From Candidatus Thorarchaeota archaeon (GTDB taxonomy: Archaea > Asgardarchaeota > Thorarchaeia > Thorarchaeales > Thorarchaeaceae), in NCBI GenBank assembly GCA_029855935.1, contig JAGSHN010000025.1:1-64000 (forward strand): DNA of 64,000 nucleotides, in the 5' to 3' direction. The translations under genes and the position numbers were made by a program. The number at the start of each line of letters is the position of its first letter. Position 1 is the stretch's first letter. The notes beneath the pieces are model-generated. The model saw only the letters and a program-made list of their open reading frames with translations, searched no databases and was not told the origin of the DNA. Positions 40,202 to 48,893 of this stretch are shown in pieces.

Positions 40202-42871
40202 ATGAGTCTCCGATGGGTCGTCAACCTCTGTCCGTTCCTCCACTTCGAGAACTCCGGTGTGAAGGACTACGAACACAATGTGAGCATTGCCTCTTGGAAC
40301 CTGAAGAGTTTTCTCGACTTTCTAGACGCGGACGAGTCGCACAGATTCTGCGTGGGTCAGGTCACACTTCTTGAGGGGTTCAAGAGGCTATTCCCCAACT
40401 ACTGGGACAAACTACACGAGGCCGTCCTCAAGGGACGTGTGGAGATTGTCGGCGGAGCCTACGTGATGCCAGACTTTGTCATCCCTGATGGAGAGTCCAT
40501 CGTGAGGCAGTTCCAGTACGGGCTGAGATTCATCCGCGAGGAGCTCGGGGTCGATGTCCGCACAGGTTGGGCAATAGACTCATCCGGCCAGTGCTCGCAG
40601 CTCCCTCAGATTCTCAGGCAGTGCGGTATTGATACCTTGTTTTTCTGGAGAGGCATGCCCCATGATGCGCCAACAGAATTCGTCTGGAAGGGCCTCGACA
40701 AGAGCAGAGTGAACGCTGTCTGGCTCGCAGCAGGATACGACCTCGCAGCGTGGCTCTCCGAGAACATCCGAGAGGCCTTCTCGACCTTGCTTGACATCAT
40801 CGAGAGGCTCGGTCCGCGTGCAGCCTCTCATAATCTGTTCGTCCCCGTCGGGGGAGCCCTCGTGCCACCGCCGCCTCATCTTGTGGATATTGTTCGAGAG
40901 TGGAACCGCGCATTCGCAGATATGCGAGCCGTCGTGGTAACGCCACGGGAGTTCGCAGACAAGGTACGCTCAGTTCAGTCCAAGCTATCAACGATTGCGG
41001 GGCCACTGATCAGCGGCCGGTTTGCCCCGGTCCGACTGGGCGGACTGAGCTCGCGAGTCCGGCTGAAGATTCTCAATCGCAGGCTTGAAACTCTGCTCTA
41101 CCTTGTCGAGCTGTATCTAGCCCTCAGCCAAGACAGGTCAAGAGCCACCGAGCTTGACAGCCTCTGGAAGATCCTTCTGTTCAATCAGGACCACAACATC
41201 ATCAGAGGTGTCATTGCGGACGGCCCTTATCAGCAGGCCCTGCGACGCTACGAACAAGCCATCAGTCAGGCGGAAGAGATCCTGGCAGACGCTGTCCCAA
41301 GGGCTGTCTCCGGACTGGTGGAGGGCGACGAGGGACTTTCAATAGTCGTCACCAACCCGGTGGGGTGGTCAAGAGATGGCATCGTCCGGGTGGAGATTGA
41401 CAAGTCTGCGATGGAATGTGACATCTTTCAGATAGTGGACTCCAGGGGCGTGTCGGTACCATATCAGATAGCCAACAGCAGAGATGACGGTACAGTGGAG
41501 GTCATCTTTGTCGCGTCTGGAGTGCCGAGTCTAGGTCACGAGGTCTTCACTGTCGCCCCCTGTGAGGAGGGACCCGAGTTCGAGACGTCAATCAAGACTG
41601 GTCCTAACTGGGTCGAGAACGACCGTTATGTGATAGAGTTTGACACATTCAGTGGGGCAGTGACACGCATTCTTGACAAGTGCAATCAGTTCGAGGTGCT
41701 GAGGGGACCCGGCAACTACATCCTCCTTGAGAACGACGTTGGTGATCTCTATCGCTACGACCGGAGCGACCTCGCACCGAGTCATCACGACCTGACCAGT
41801 CTCCGGACATCAGGCAATATCGAGATTGTCGAGAGCGGTCCTGTGAGAGCGGTCGTCAAGGTGACAGGTAAGGTCGGCCAGTGCACGAGAACCCAACTGG
41901 TCACAGTGTATCACGGTATCGACAGGATAGATTTCGAGACCACGATAGACTTCGATGGGCAGGACCAGAGAGTCTCGGTGGAGTTCCCGCTGACGGTGTT
42001 CACAGACAGGGTCACAGTGGGTGCACCCTTTGCCGCTGAGTCGAGAAACACCGGGGGCAACGACAGTGACTGGAGCGAGCCTAATGGTGGTGTGTTCCCA
42101 GCGCTGGACTGGGTGGATTGCACTGGCCCAGAGTATGGTGTGACCCTCATCGTGTTTGGACTTCACGAGTTCTCTTTCAGAGATGGTGTTCTGAAGATGA
42201 CTCTATTTCGCAGCGTGGACCATCTATCTCGTGGTCTTGATGACGAGGTCGTGGAGACAGACCTGAGCAGGGAGAGAGGGAGTCACAGGTTCACCTATTC
42301 ACTGCGACCACACGCCGGCGACTGGCGCGAGAGTCAGACGTGGCGGGCGGCAACGGAACACAGGCTCCCTCTAATTGCAGTTCTCAGGACAGGTCATTTG
42401 CGCTCAGGCGGTGAGCCGCTCTCTATGCTGACAATCTCTGGGGTGGATCTCGTTGTCTCCAGCATCCGTCCCGGCAACCGAGACGATGAGATTCTCCTAC
42501 GACTGTACGAGCCCGCAGGCGAAGATGGCGTGACAAGGCTGACGTTTGCAAGACCAGTCGATAGTGCGGTGTTGGTCGACTTCAGGGACCACGACATAGG
42601 TGAGCTACCTGTGGACGATTCGACTGTAACTGTGCCTGTCGATGGGTACTCCATCATAACGCTGAGAGTCAAATTGAAGAGCGCCCCACCCGCGACAATG
42701 AGGAGAGGCGAAATGACCTTCGAGGCAGGAACTGAAACGCACGCCGAGGAAACTGCCGCGAAGGAAACAGCTGGGGATGAGCGGACAGCAGAAGAAACCG
42801 AAGTGGCAAAAGAAACTGGGTCGTCCGAGGAAGATACTGGGCCAACACCAGAGCACACTGGGACGGGTTAG
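40202..42871 (+). CDS. GH38-family (alpha-mannosidase-like) protein with altered metal site
   Basis: About 889 residues from ATG 40202 (a GTG four codons earlier is possible). The N-terminal barrel matches GH38: EIVGGAYVMPDFVIPDGES, then RQFQYGLRFIREELGV and GWAIDSSGQCSQLPQIL, where the nucleophile Asp is kept. The usual N-terminal zinc motif HxHWDxEW is replaced by LCPFLHFENS, and the family's QFHDILPG reads NQDHNIIRG, so two metal-binding acids are altered. Central and C-terminal beta-sandwich domains are complete. The end has a low-complexity Glu/Thr/Ala tail. It may act on mannosides of N-glycans or may have lost normal activity. No signal peptide is seen. Confidence 0.75.
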   Translation: MSLRWVVNLCPFLHFENSGVKDYEHNVSIASWNLKSFLDFLDADESHRFCVGQVTLLEGFKRLFPNYWDKLHEAVLKGRVEIVGGAYVMPDFVIPDGESIVRQFQYGLRFIREELGVDVRTGWAIDSSGQCSQLPQILRQCGIDTLFFWRGMPHDAPTEFVWKGLDKSRVNAVWLAAGYDLAAWLSENIREAFSTLLDIIERLGPRAASHNLFVPVGGALVPPPPHLVDIVREWNRAFADMRAVVVTPREFADKVRSVQSKLSTIAGPLISGRFAPVRLGGLSSRVRLKILNRRLETLLYLVELYLALSQDRSRATELDSLWKILLFNQDHNIIRGVIADGPYQQALRRYEQAISQAEEILADAVPRAVSGLVEGDEGLSIVVTNPVGWSRDGIVRVEIDKSAMECDIFQIVDSRGVSVPYQIANSRDDGTVEVIFVASGVPSLGHEVFTVAPCEEGPEFETSIKTGPNWVENDRYVIEFDTFSGAVTRILDKCNQFEVLRGPGNYILLENDVGDLYRYDRSDLAPSHHDLTSLRTSGNIEIVESGPVRAVVKVTGKVGQCTRTQLVTVYHGIDRIDFETTIDFDGQDQRVSVEFPLTVFTDRVTVGAPFAAESRNTGGNDSDWSEPNGGVFPALDWVDCTGPEYGVTLIVFGLHEFSFRDGVLKMTLFRSVDHLSRGLDDEVVETDLSRERGSHRFTYSLRPHAGDWRESQTWRAATEHRLPLIAVLRTGHLRSGGEPLSMLTISGVDLVVSSIRPGNRDDEILLRLYEPAGEDGVTRLTFARPVDSAVLVDFRDHDIGELPVDDSTVTVPVDGYSIITLRVKLKSAPPATMRRGEMTFEAGTETHAEETAAKETAGDERTAEETEVAKETGSSEEDTGPTPEHTGTG

Positions 42872-43358
42872 TCTCAGCTGTCACGGTTCCCGGTGGGCAT
42901 ATGTCACAACTCCGGCCTATCCAGAAATGGGAACATTGATGGTACTTGACTACGGACCCCCGACCTTAGACGGAAGGATTCGTTGGACCCAGCTCTCCAA
43001 CGCGTGGCAGGTTCCTGAGAACGGGCAGGGCTACGTTGGCGTGACCCGCCAGTTCGAGATCATCAGTGGAAGACTTCCTGGAGATACCCAGGTACTGCTC
43101 TCACCGGTCCGGCTGTCGCGGATGGTATTGTGACCATAGCGGTGCTTGTGACCACGACACGAAAAACCATGCCAAGGTGACGAGGCAGCTCTGGGCAGTG
43201 ACCTTATTGAGCACGGCCACACGGGCGGCACTTGACCCAAGATGCGAATGCCACGAAATGCGACTGGTGGGGGATGCTCCGGAGTTGTCCCAGATACGCT
43301 TTTGAGGTGATGTTGTCGACAGATATCTCCCAGCAAAGGGCACTTGGAGGACCAAAAC
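42872..43358 (+). other. Intergenic region with a doubtful small ORF
   Basis: About 490 bases. A plus-strand frame from ATG 42927 to 43133 (68 codons) reads plausibly (LDYGPPTLDGRIRWTQLSNA) and ends before the next promoter, but has no clear ribosome site and no recognised family. The remaining bases show no gene. GCTTTTGAGG near 43299 does not make a good TATA box. Confidence 0.3.
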
Positions 43359-44258
43359 GTGAGTGACTTCTATCCTATCTCGCCCCTCATCGGGATCACC
43401 AACACGAGTTATGCTGCCCAGGCCGGAGTGATGGATGACAAGTGGGCCGTGAGGGTCGTCAGAGGCAAGAAAGTCATTGCAGAGAAGACCATCAACTCAC
43501 TTGACCTTGAGAGTGTGGTGGGAGTGATCTACGGCCACGCGCGGATAGAGGGTCTGAGCAGACATTCTGTGGCAATGACGGCAGGCAGGCTGATGCAGTA
43601 CGCACGAAGATACCAGCAGTCCGGGGTCTGTCCCAACTTCGAGGTCCCTGACCTTGTGCATCTTGATGGGACCACACATAGTGCGCCACATGACGAGACT
43701 CCGCAGACCGTGACTGCCCCTGGGGCAGGCAGCACACCGAATTCGGCGGCGGTCGACGAGAGCAGAACCGCACAGCAGGAGATCTCACTTGAGAAGCTGG
43801 GCACTGTTCCCGAGCTCTCGACGCCGGGCCTGAAGGATCTGTGGAGGTCGTGCGTAGAGGCACGCGCGCACGCGATTCTGGCTATGGCTCTATACGGCGC
43901 CTCGCTCCCTGAGGGCCACACTGCCGCGCTATTCGACATGGCCGTCGAGAATATCGTATGGGACTGGAGCAGGAGCGGTGACGCGGCCGAGATGATACGA
44001 CGATTCGCATCGTTCATTCAGAGCTGCTCAGGAGAGAGCCAGATTCCCGTCACGAAGGGGGCACGGACTATCGAAACAGGCACGTGCGAACTTCTTCGCA
44101 TGGCACGGGAGCTCGACCCAGAGGCGCAGCGCATACCAGCCGGCTATCCCTGCAAGTTCCACGAAGCACTGGCTCGACGCGTCAGCGAGATAACTGGCGT
44201 CAAGATACTCGTCAACGCATCATCAACAGGATGCAAAGTGACGTTTATGGTGGAGTAA
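43359..44258 (+). CDS. Protein of unknown function with cysteine-bearing C-terminal domain
   Basis: About 299 residues. GTG 43359 lies eight bases after GGAGG and is preferred over the TTG at 43344. The N-terminal about 100 residues form an alpha/beta domain (DDKWAVRVVRGKKVIAEKTI). A Thr/Ala/Pro-rich linker follows, then a helical middle part (HAILAMALYGASLPEGHTA). The C-terminal about 60 residues (CELLRMARELDPEAQRIPAG, YPCKFHEALARRVSEI, VNASSTGCKV) contain spaced cysteines and resemble small-molecule- or metal-binding domains such as V4R, without certainty. Cytoplasmic. Function not known. Confidence 0.68.
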   Translation: MSDFYPISPLIGITNTSYAAQAGVMDDKWAVRVVRGKKVIAEKTINSLDLESVVGVIYGHARIEGLSRHSVAMTAGRLMQYARRYQQSGVCPNFEVPDLVHLDGTTHSAPHDETPQTVTAPGAGSTPNSAAVDESRTAQQEISLEKLGTVPELSTPGLKDLWRSCVEARAHAILAMALYGASLPEGHTAALFDMAVENIVWDWSRSGDAAEMIRRFASFIQSCSGESQIPVTKGARTIETGTCELLRMARELDPEAQRIPAGYPCKFHEALARRVSEITGVKILVNASSTGCKVTFMVE

Positions 44259-44355
44259 CAGGAGGACGTCGCCGACAATCTTAAATCAATCGGACAGGTT
44301 CAATCACAGAACAGACAGGTCTCAAAGAGACCGCCACAAATGGGAGATTGACCAT

Positions 44356-44631
44356 ATGGCGTACCTCACGTGGAGAGAACACGTTCGCTCAGGGCCGGTG
44401 TGCCTTGGGATTCTTCTTGTCATAGCGGGCGCAGTGATTGCGATTCTGCCCAGAATGGAGACATATCTTCTGGGACCACAGTCCGTACTCTACGGCGCAA
44501 TCATAGCCGTCATCGGGCTGATAATTCTAGTCTCAGGGTTCTTCTTCACCAAGAAGAAGCGTGACTCTGTCCTCGGGCCGGTTGACACCAAGCAGGAGGA
44601 CGTACCTCCGCCGCCACCGCCTCCGGACTGA
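44356..44631 (+). CDS. Small two-helix membrane protein with proline tail
   Basis: A 91-residue protein. Two membrane helices (VCLGILLVIAGAVIAIL and VLYGAIIAVIGLIILVSGFF) are joined by a short loop, followed by a basic cytoplasmic patch (TKKKRD) and a tail ending in seven prolines and Asp. The poly-proline tail could bind a profilin-type or WW/SH3-like partner; Asgard archaea do encode profilins, but no such gene is in this window. No known family is recognised. The gene is followed by a short pyrimidine-rich stretch. Confidence 0.68.
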   Translation: MAYLTWREHVRSGPVCLGILLVIAGAVIAILPRMETYLLGPQSVLYGAIIAVIGLIILVSGFFFTKKKRDSVLGPVDTKQEDVPPPPPPPD

Positions 44632-44726
44632 GAGCACGGCTGTAGCAGTAGCCGCGACACAACAATGACAATGAGAGAGGACCTGGGGCGAGCACGCTTG
44701 CCCCGAGGGTTCTCCCACTTCTCTTT

Positions 44727-45209
44727 TTGGCTGCACGATCAGCTGTTCTCGTGATAGTTAGGAATCCGGGCCCCATCACGGGTCAGTCCCCAGACTGGTA
44801 TGTCCAAAAGACTCCCACAGGCAGCTGGCGTGCTCAGCCGTCCGAAACACGGGCAAATCTAATATGCGACGAAGACGTGCAGATAGAACACCGAAACGAT
44901 TCAGGATGGTATCACGGTATGACTGTTCTTGAATATCGCGACAGCAAGTTTCACGAGTGCAAGGGCGAACCAACGACCCCGATCACTCTGAAGGTCGACG
45001 AGTCGCAGAAGAAACTCATTCTCACCGTACCGAACGGTGTGAGTATGATTGAGCGTCGTGCAGCAGAGAGGAACGCCCGTGCCATCCAAAAGACGGGCTT
45101 CCAGACGGAGAGGCGGGGAAGCATTGGCAGGGGCTACGAGCTGGTGATTGAGGGTCACGGTGGGTCGCTGCCGGACAGGCTGACCCGTTCGCCGAGAGAG
45201 GTCTACTAG
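44727..45209 (+). CDS. Small protein of unknown function
   Basis: A 160-residue frame from TTG 44727; GTG 44751 is an alternative start. It is basic and beta-rich in the first half (DWYVQKTPTGSWRAQP, GWYHGMTVLEYRD) and helical with many Arg in the second (MIERRAAERNARAIQKTG). No signal peptide, membrane span or catalytic signature is evident. Regular codon use and a start not far behind the previous gene argue for a true gene, but the family is unknown. Confidence 0.55.
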   Translation: MAARSAVLVIVRNPGPITGQSPDWYVQKTPTGSWRAQPSETRANLICDEDVQIEHRNDSGWYHGMTVLEYRDSKFHECKGEPTTPITLKVDESQKKLILTVPNGVSMIERRAAERNARAIQKTGFQTERRGSIGRGYELVIEGHGGSLPDRLTRSPREVY

Positions 45210-45286
45210 GCAGTTCATCCTGACGAGCGATAGCCGTTCAGGCCCGTCGTGAGAGTACCCGCAGGCTCAATGGAGTGTGATGGGAA

Positions 45287-47071
45287 GTGGCAGATGAAGG
45301 TGTGAGGCGACTCATTGAGGAGGCGACGAAGGAGTCACTCAATCAGTCGTTTATCGAGGCTGGAAGAAAGTACATAGCTGCAGCTGAGCAGCTGGAACAG
45401 CAGGGCAACCACGAGGAGGCAGAGCGCACGTATCGAAAGGCGGCCGAGGCCTACGAACAGGCCGCGAACAAGTATCGCAGCTCCAAGTCATACAAGAACG
45501 CCGCGCTGAACATGTGTCTCGCCGGTGACATCTATGCAGATCTGGCTGACTCTGACAGGGCAATCCGGGCATATGCCACCGCTGCCGAGGATCTGCTTGC
45601 GGCCTCTGGCGAATACCTGATGTGGGGCGAGGAGTCCGAAACCCGGAAGGGGACCGCTCTTGCAGTCACAGCGAGCATGATCTATCTGATGATTGGAATG
45701 GACGACAAGGCCTTCCAGAGCGCGAGAGTCTTTGCCTCCCAGAACGCGTCGAAGCTTAGATTCCCCGCGACCATTAGACTGAGCCAGATCCCCCAGATGC
45801 TCGAGGGCGCAATTCACAGCGTAGACATCCAGTCATTCAGCTCTGCGGAGAACGCGATAGTCACAGAACTGAAGGCGGCACTGAACAATGCGAATGCACA
45901 GGACTTCATCAAGTACGTTGACAAGGGACTGGAGATGGCGCGCGAGATACTGCGCGGCCAGCTGAAGATGCCAAAGATACGCGCCTCGCTCGACCTGCCC
46001 GTCGATGTGACATTCAAAGAGGAGTTCCCGCTCCGTGCAGTGATTCAGAACGTTGGTGATGGTGACGCACACAGGCTGAAGGCCGAGTGGGTGCTCGACG
46101 AGGGCCTTGTCTTGGTGAGAGGAGATCGGACGCAGAGCGTCGAGAAGCTCCCACCCGACCGGGAGATTGTGATGGAGATTGGGGTCAAGTGCGCAGACCC
46201 CAACCTTGAGGGAGTGCGAGAGTACCAGGTGCTTCTCCGCGGAACGTACGCTGACATGCTCAGCACAGAGTACACTCTGCAGGCGGGACCCGCATCACTC
46301 GTCGTCCGGGACTTCAAGGTGACAGAGAAGCTGCAACACGATGCAGACGTGACTGAGGGACGCATCAGCCTGTTGAGGTCGACCGTGGAGGCGGGTGACC
46401 TCGAGACCGAACCGCTGCTGAGAATAGTCGACAGTCTTGTAGAGTCGCTCAAGAGTGCAAGGGTACAGATACAGCAGGGTGAGCTCGATGAGGCGAAGGC
46501 CAAGATAGCGTTGATCAACAAGATGGTGGATACCGTCGACTCGACTGTCGGCGACGATGCTCTCGTTCAGCGGCTCAAGGTGGAACGCGAGAGGGCCAAG
46601 AGAGAGTTCGCCTCGCAGACAGTGAACACTCTCGAACAGGGCGTCACGAATGCGCTTGAGCGCACTCTCGGAAGGATACAGGCGGAGACTACAGCAGCAC
46701 TGAATCGCTGGGACCAGAGAGCCAGTGGCATCAAGGACGCGGCTGAGGCACTGCACGGTCTCCGGACTGCTCTCTCCGACATAGTGGCCGAGCTGGACCA
46801 GCTCTATCAGCAGCTTCCGACTGCGTCATCAACAGACGACCCGCAGGAGGCGGCGCGAAGAACAAAGGCAAGGAACGTGATCGAGCAGATTCGCAGCAGG
46901 GTCGCAGAGGTGCGTTCGAAGATAGAGACCATAGCGTCCTCGAGTACCTTCCAGCCCGGAACACGGCCGGATGTGCCCGAGGAGGTAAGATTGGCAAAGG
47001 ACCTTGTGGAGGAGCTCAGGCGCGACCTGGTGACGCTATTTCAGGGGAAGAAGAGCGAACTCACCAGATGA
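45287..47071 (+). CDS. SNAP-like TPR protein with CARDB-type domain and coiled-coil end
   Basis: A 594-residue protein from GTG 45287. Residues about 1-200 are helical-pair repeats with aromatic and Ala pattern (KYIAAAEQLEQQGNHEEAER, YRKAAEAYEQAANKYRSS, AGDIYADLADSDRAIRAYAT), like the alpha-solenoid of alpha/gamma-SNAP, the adaptor that recruits NSF to SNARE complexes. Residues about 230-345 form a beta-sandwich of CARDB type (DLPVDVTFKEEFPLRAVIQN, EGVREYQVLLRGTYADML). The rest is long coiled coil. Asgard genomes hold trafficking-like proteins of this kind. No SNARE or NSF gene is nearby, though Cdc48, an NSF relative, is 5 kb away. The SNAP link is by architecture only. Confidence 0.7.
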   Translation: MADEGVRRLIEEATKESLNQSFIEAGRKYIAAAEQLEQQGNHEEAERTYRKAAEAYEQAANKYRSSKSYKNAALNMCLAGDIYADLADSDRAIRAYATAAEDLLAASGEYLMWGEESETRKGTALAVTASMIYLMIGMDDKAFQSARVFASQNASKLRFPATIRLSQIPQMLEGAIHSVDIQSFSSAENAIVTELKAALNNANAQDFIKYVDKGLEMAREILRGQLKMPKIRASLDLPVDVTFKEEFPLRAVIQNVGDGDAHRLKAEWVLDEGLVLVRGDRTQSVEKLPPDREIVMEIGVKCADPNLEGVREYQVLLRGTYADMLSTEYTLQAGPASLVVRDFKVTEKLQHDADVTEGRISLLRSTVEAGDLETEPLLRIVDSLVESLKSARVQIQQGELDEAKAKIALINKMVDTVDSTVGDDALVQRLKVERERAKREFASQTVNTLEQGVTNALERTLGRIQAETTAALNRWDQRASGIKDAAEALHGLRTALSDIVAELDQLYQQLPTASSTDDPQEAARRTKARNVIEQIRSRVAEVRSKIETIASSSTFQPGTRPDVPEEVRLAKDLVEELRRDLVTLFQGKKSELTR

Positions 47072-47078
47072 GGGAGTC

Positions 47079-48284
47079 TCACGTCCTCTTCTTCTCCATG
47101 AACTCCTCCAGCCTGTCCATCGCCTCGGATATTGTTTCAGGCGGTGGGAGGAAGACGCTTCTAAAGTGCGAGGCCCCATAGACCGGACAGAATCCGGAGC
47201 CAGGGACAAACACGACACCCGTGCTGTTCAGCACATCGAGGACGAACTCTGTGTCGTCCTTCCATCGTCCTTGCAGGTCAATCTTTGGCATGATGTAGAA
47301 TGCAGCCTGCGGAAGTCTAGTGGATATCGAGTCAATCTCATTCAGGCGCCGATAGATTAGGTCCCTTCTCTCCCGGAGCCTTCGCATCATCTCCTTCAGG
47401 TGGGAGCCTCTGCTCTTCAATGCTGCCGCGGCAGCGTACTGCGCTGGAGCATTCACGCATATCCTGACACGTGCCTGTCGAATCATGGCATCATGTATAG
47501 GATTGAGCTCACCGTCCTGGTCGTGGAAATAGATGTAGCCCACACGCCAGCCTGGGGCGAGATAGACCTTTGATATCCCGTTGAAACCAATGACAGGAAC
47601 ATCCTTGGCGACACGGGCTGTAGGCGTCTGAGGCCTGTCGAATGTAAGCTGGTCGTAGATCTCGTCCGTTATGAGAGGCAGGTCGAACTCACCAGCGATG
47701 TTGACTATCTCTCGAATCGTCTTCTCCTCATAGACGGCACCAGTTGGATTGTTGGGGTTAATCACAAGCAGGGCGACGGTCTTGTCAGTTATCTTGCTGC
47801 GCAGGTCGTCGGTGTCCGGGCTCCAGTCCTCCTCCTCGATTGTGCGGTAGGTGATCGGCTTGCCGCCAAAGAATGAAACAAAGGAGAGATATGGAGGGTA
47901 GGCAGGCCCCGGAAGAAGGAACTCGGCTCCGTCCCGAACTAGTGCTCCGGCGAGGAATTGGATGGCCTCTGAAACTCCCGCAGTGACGATTATCCTCTCA
48001 GCATCGATGTCTATCCCATTGACACGACGCTCCTTTTCGATAGCAGCCTCCTTCAGCTCAGGAATGCCGTCCGACGGAGAATAGAAGCTGGCACCTTGTC
48101 TCGCTGCCTCACACAGAGCATCCACCATCAGATCTGGTGTCTTCCAGTCGTACTTCAACGGATCACCGATGTTGAGGTAGAGTGGACGTGTCCCTGTTCT
48201 CTTCTCGTACTGCCGCGCAGCTACAACGATGTCCCGGATAGCGTATCTGAGATTCTTTGCACGTTCGGTTATTGCCGCCTTCAT
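47079..48284 (-). CDS. PLP-dependent class I/II aminotransferase
   Basis: About 401 residues from ATG 48284; ten more codons are open upstream but MKAAITERAKNLRYAIRDIV fits the family start. Class I/II motifs are all present: GASFYSPSDGIPELKEA, VINPNNPTGAVY, ITDEIYDQLTFD, and the PLP-lysine segment FNGISKVYLAPGWRVGY. The C-terminal arginine that binds the substrate carboxylate is in GASHFRSVFLPP. The set is typical of archaeal alanine/aspartate-type aminotransferases. Amino-acid specificity is not certain. It converges on the SNAP-like gene, seven bases apart. Confidence 0.92.
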   Translation of the reverse strand: MKAAITERAKNLRYAIRDIVVAARQYEKRTGTRPLYLNIGDPLKYDWKTPDLMVDALCEAARQGASFYSPSDGIPELKEAAIEKERRVNGIDIDAERIIVTAGVSEAIQFLAGALVRDGAEFLLPGPAYPPYLSFVSFFGGKPITYRTIEEEDWSPDTDDLRSKITDKTVALLVINPNNPTGAVYEEKTIREIVNIAGEFDLPLITDEIYDQLTFDRPQTPTARVAKDVPVIGFNGISKVYLAPGWRVGYIYFHDQDGELNPIHDAMIRQARVRICVNAPAQYAAAAALKSRGSHLKEMMRRLRERRDLIYRRLNEIDSISTRLPQAAFYIMPKIDLQGRWKDDTEFVLDVLNSTGVVFVPGSGFCPVYGASHFRSVFLPPPETISEAMDRLEEFMEKKRT

Positions 48285-48399
48285 TGCTCGGGTACCCGGT
48301 CGGCCACCCGGCACACGCAGTATATCTTATTATCGGAATGCGAGACCGACCTACTGAGGAGGTTGCAGTTGGCCCTGATATACCGACCAGCGGGCAAGA

Positions 48400-48789
48400 C
48401 TATCCCGTCAACAGCTTGCCTATCTCACGGGCATATCTTCTCATCTGGGTGACTGCCAGGCCCATCGATGTGATGTCCTTGGCCGACCCCATAAGCAGGA
48501 AATCGCCTGCGTGCGACAGGACCACAAAACCATTCTTGCCGCGGACAACGACTTCGTAGAGATCGTCGAGTCCCAACTTCTGAGCGGCCATCTCGCCCTG
48601 CACAAGCAGTGCGGCGCTGACGGCAGCCATCAGGTCGGGATCTGCGTCCGAGTCCTCAGTTGCAAAATACGAGAGCTTGACGCCCTGCTTGCTCACGACA
48701 GCGATAGCGTCAAGGTCTGCGATGTCTGTCAGTCCCATCAGAAGCTCTATGAGTTCTTTCTCCTTGGCCGGGTCTAGCTGTATTGACAT
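48400..48789 (-). CDS. Roadblock/LC7-domain protein (second)
   Basis: A 129-residue single-domain protein from ATG 48789, behind GAGGAAGGG. It has the Roadblock order: helix KEKELIELLMGLTDIADLD, strand AIAVVSKQGVKLSYFAT, helix ADPDLMAAVSAALLVQGEMA, and strands YEVVVRGKNGFVVLSH and FLLMGSAK, ending in an Arg-rich helix. These small proteins dimerise and scaffold GTPases in eukaryotic vesicle and motor systems. It lies between the aminotransferase and the gelsolin-domain gene on the same strand; a cytoskeletal or trafficking context is likely, though not shown. Confidence 0.92.
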   Translation of the reverse strand: MSIQLDPAKEKELIELLMGLTDIADLDAIAVVSKQGVKLSYFATEDSDADPDLMAAVSAALLVQGEMAAQKLGLDDLYEVVVRGKNGFVVLSHAGDFLLMGSAKDITSMGLAVTQMRRYAREIGKLLTG

Positions 48790-48893
48790 AGTCCCTTCCT
48801 CTAATGTCCTCTGTTCAGAGCATCACCGCTAAAATAGATTGTTCATCCGTAGTACCGGATGCTGCACTCTTGGAATCGCAGTCACGCGCACAT

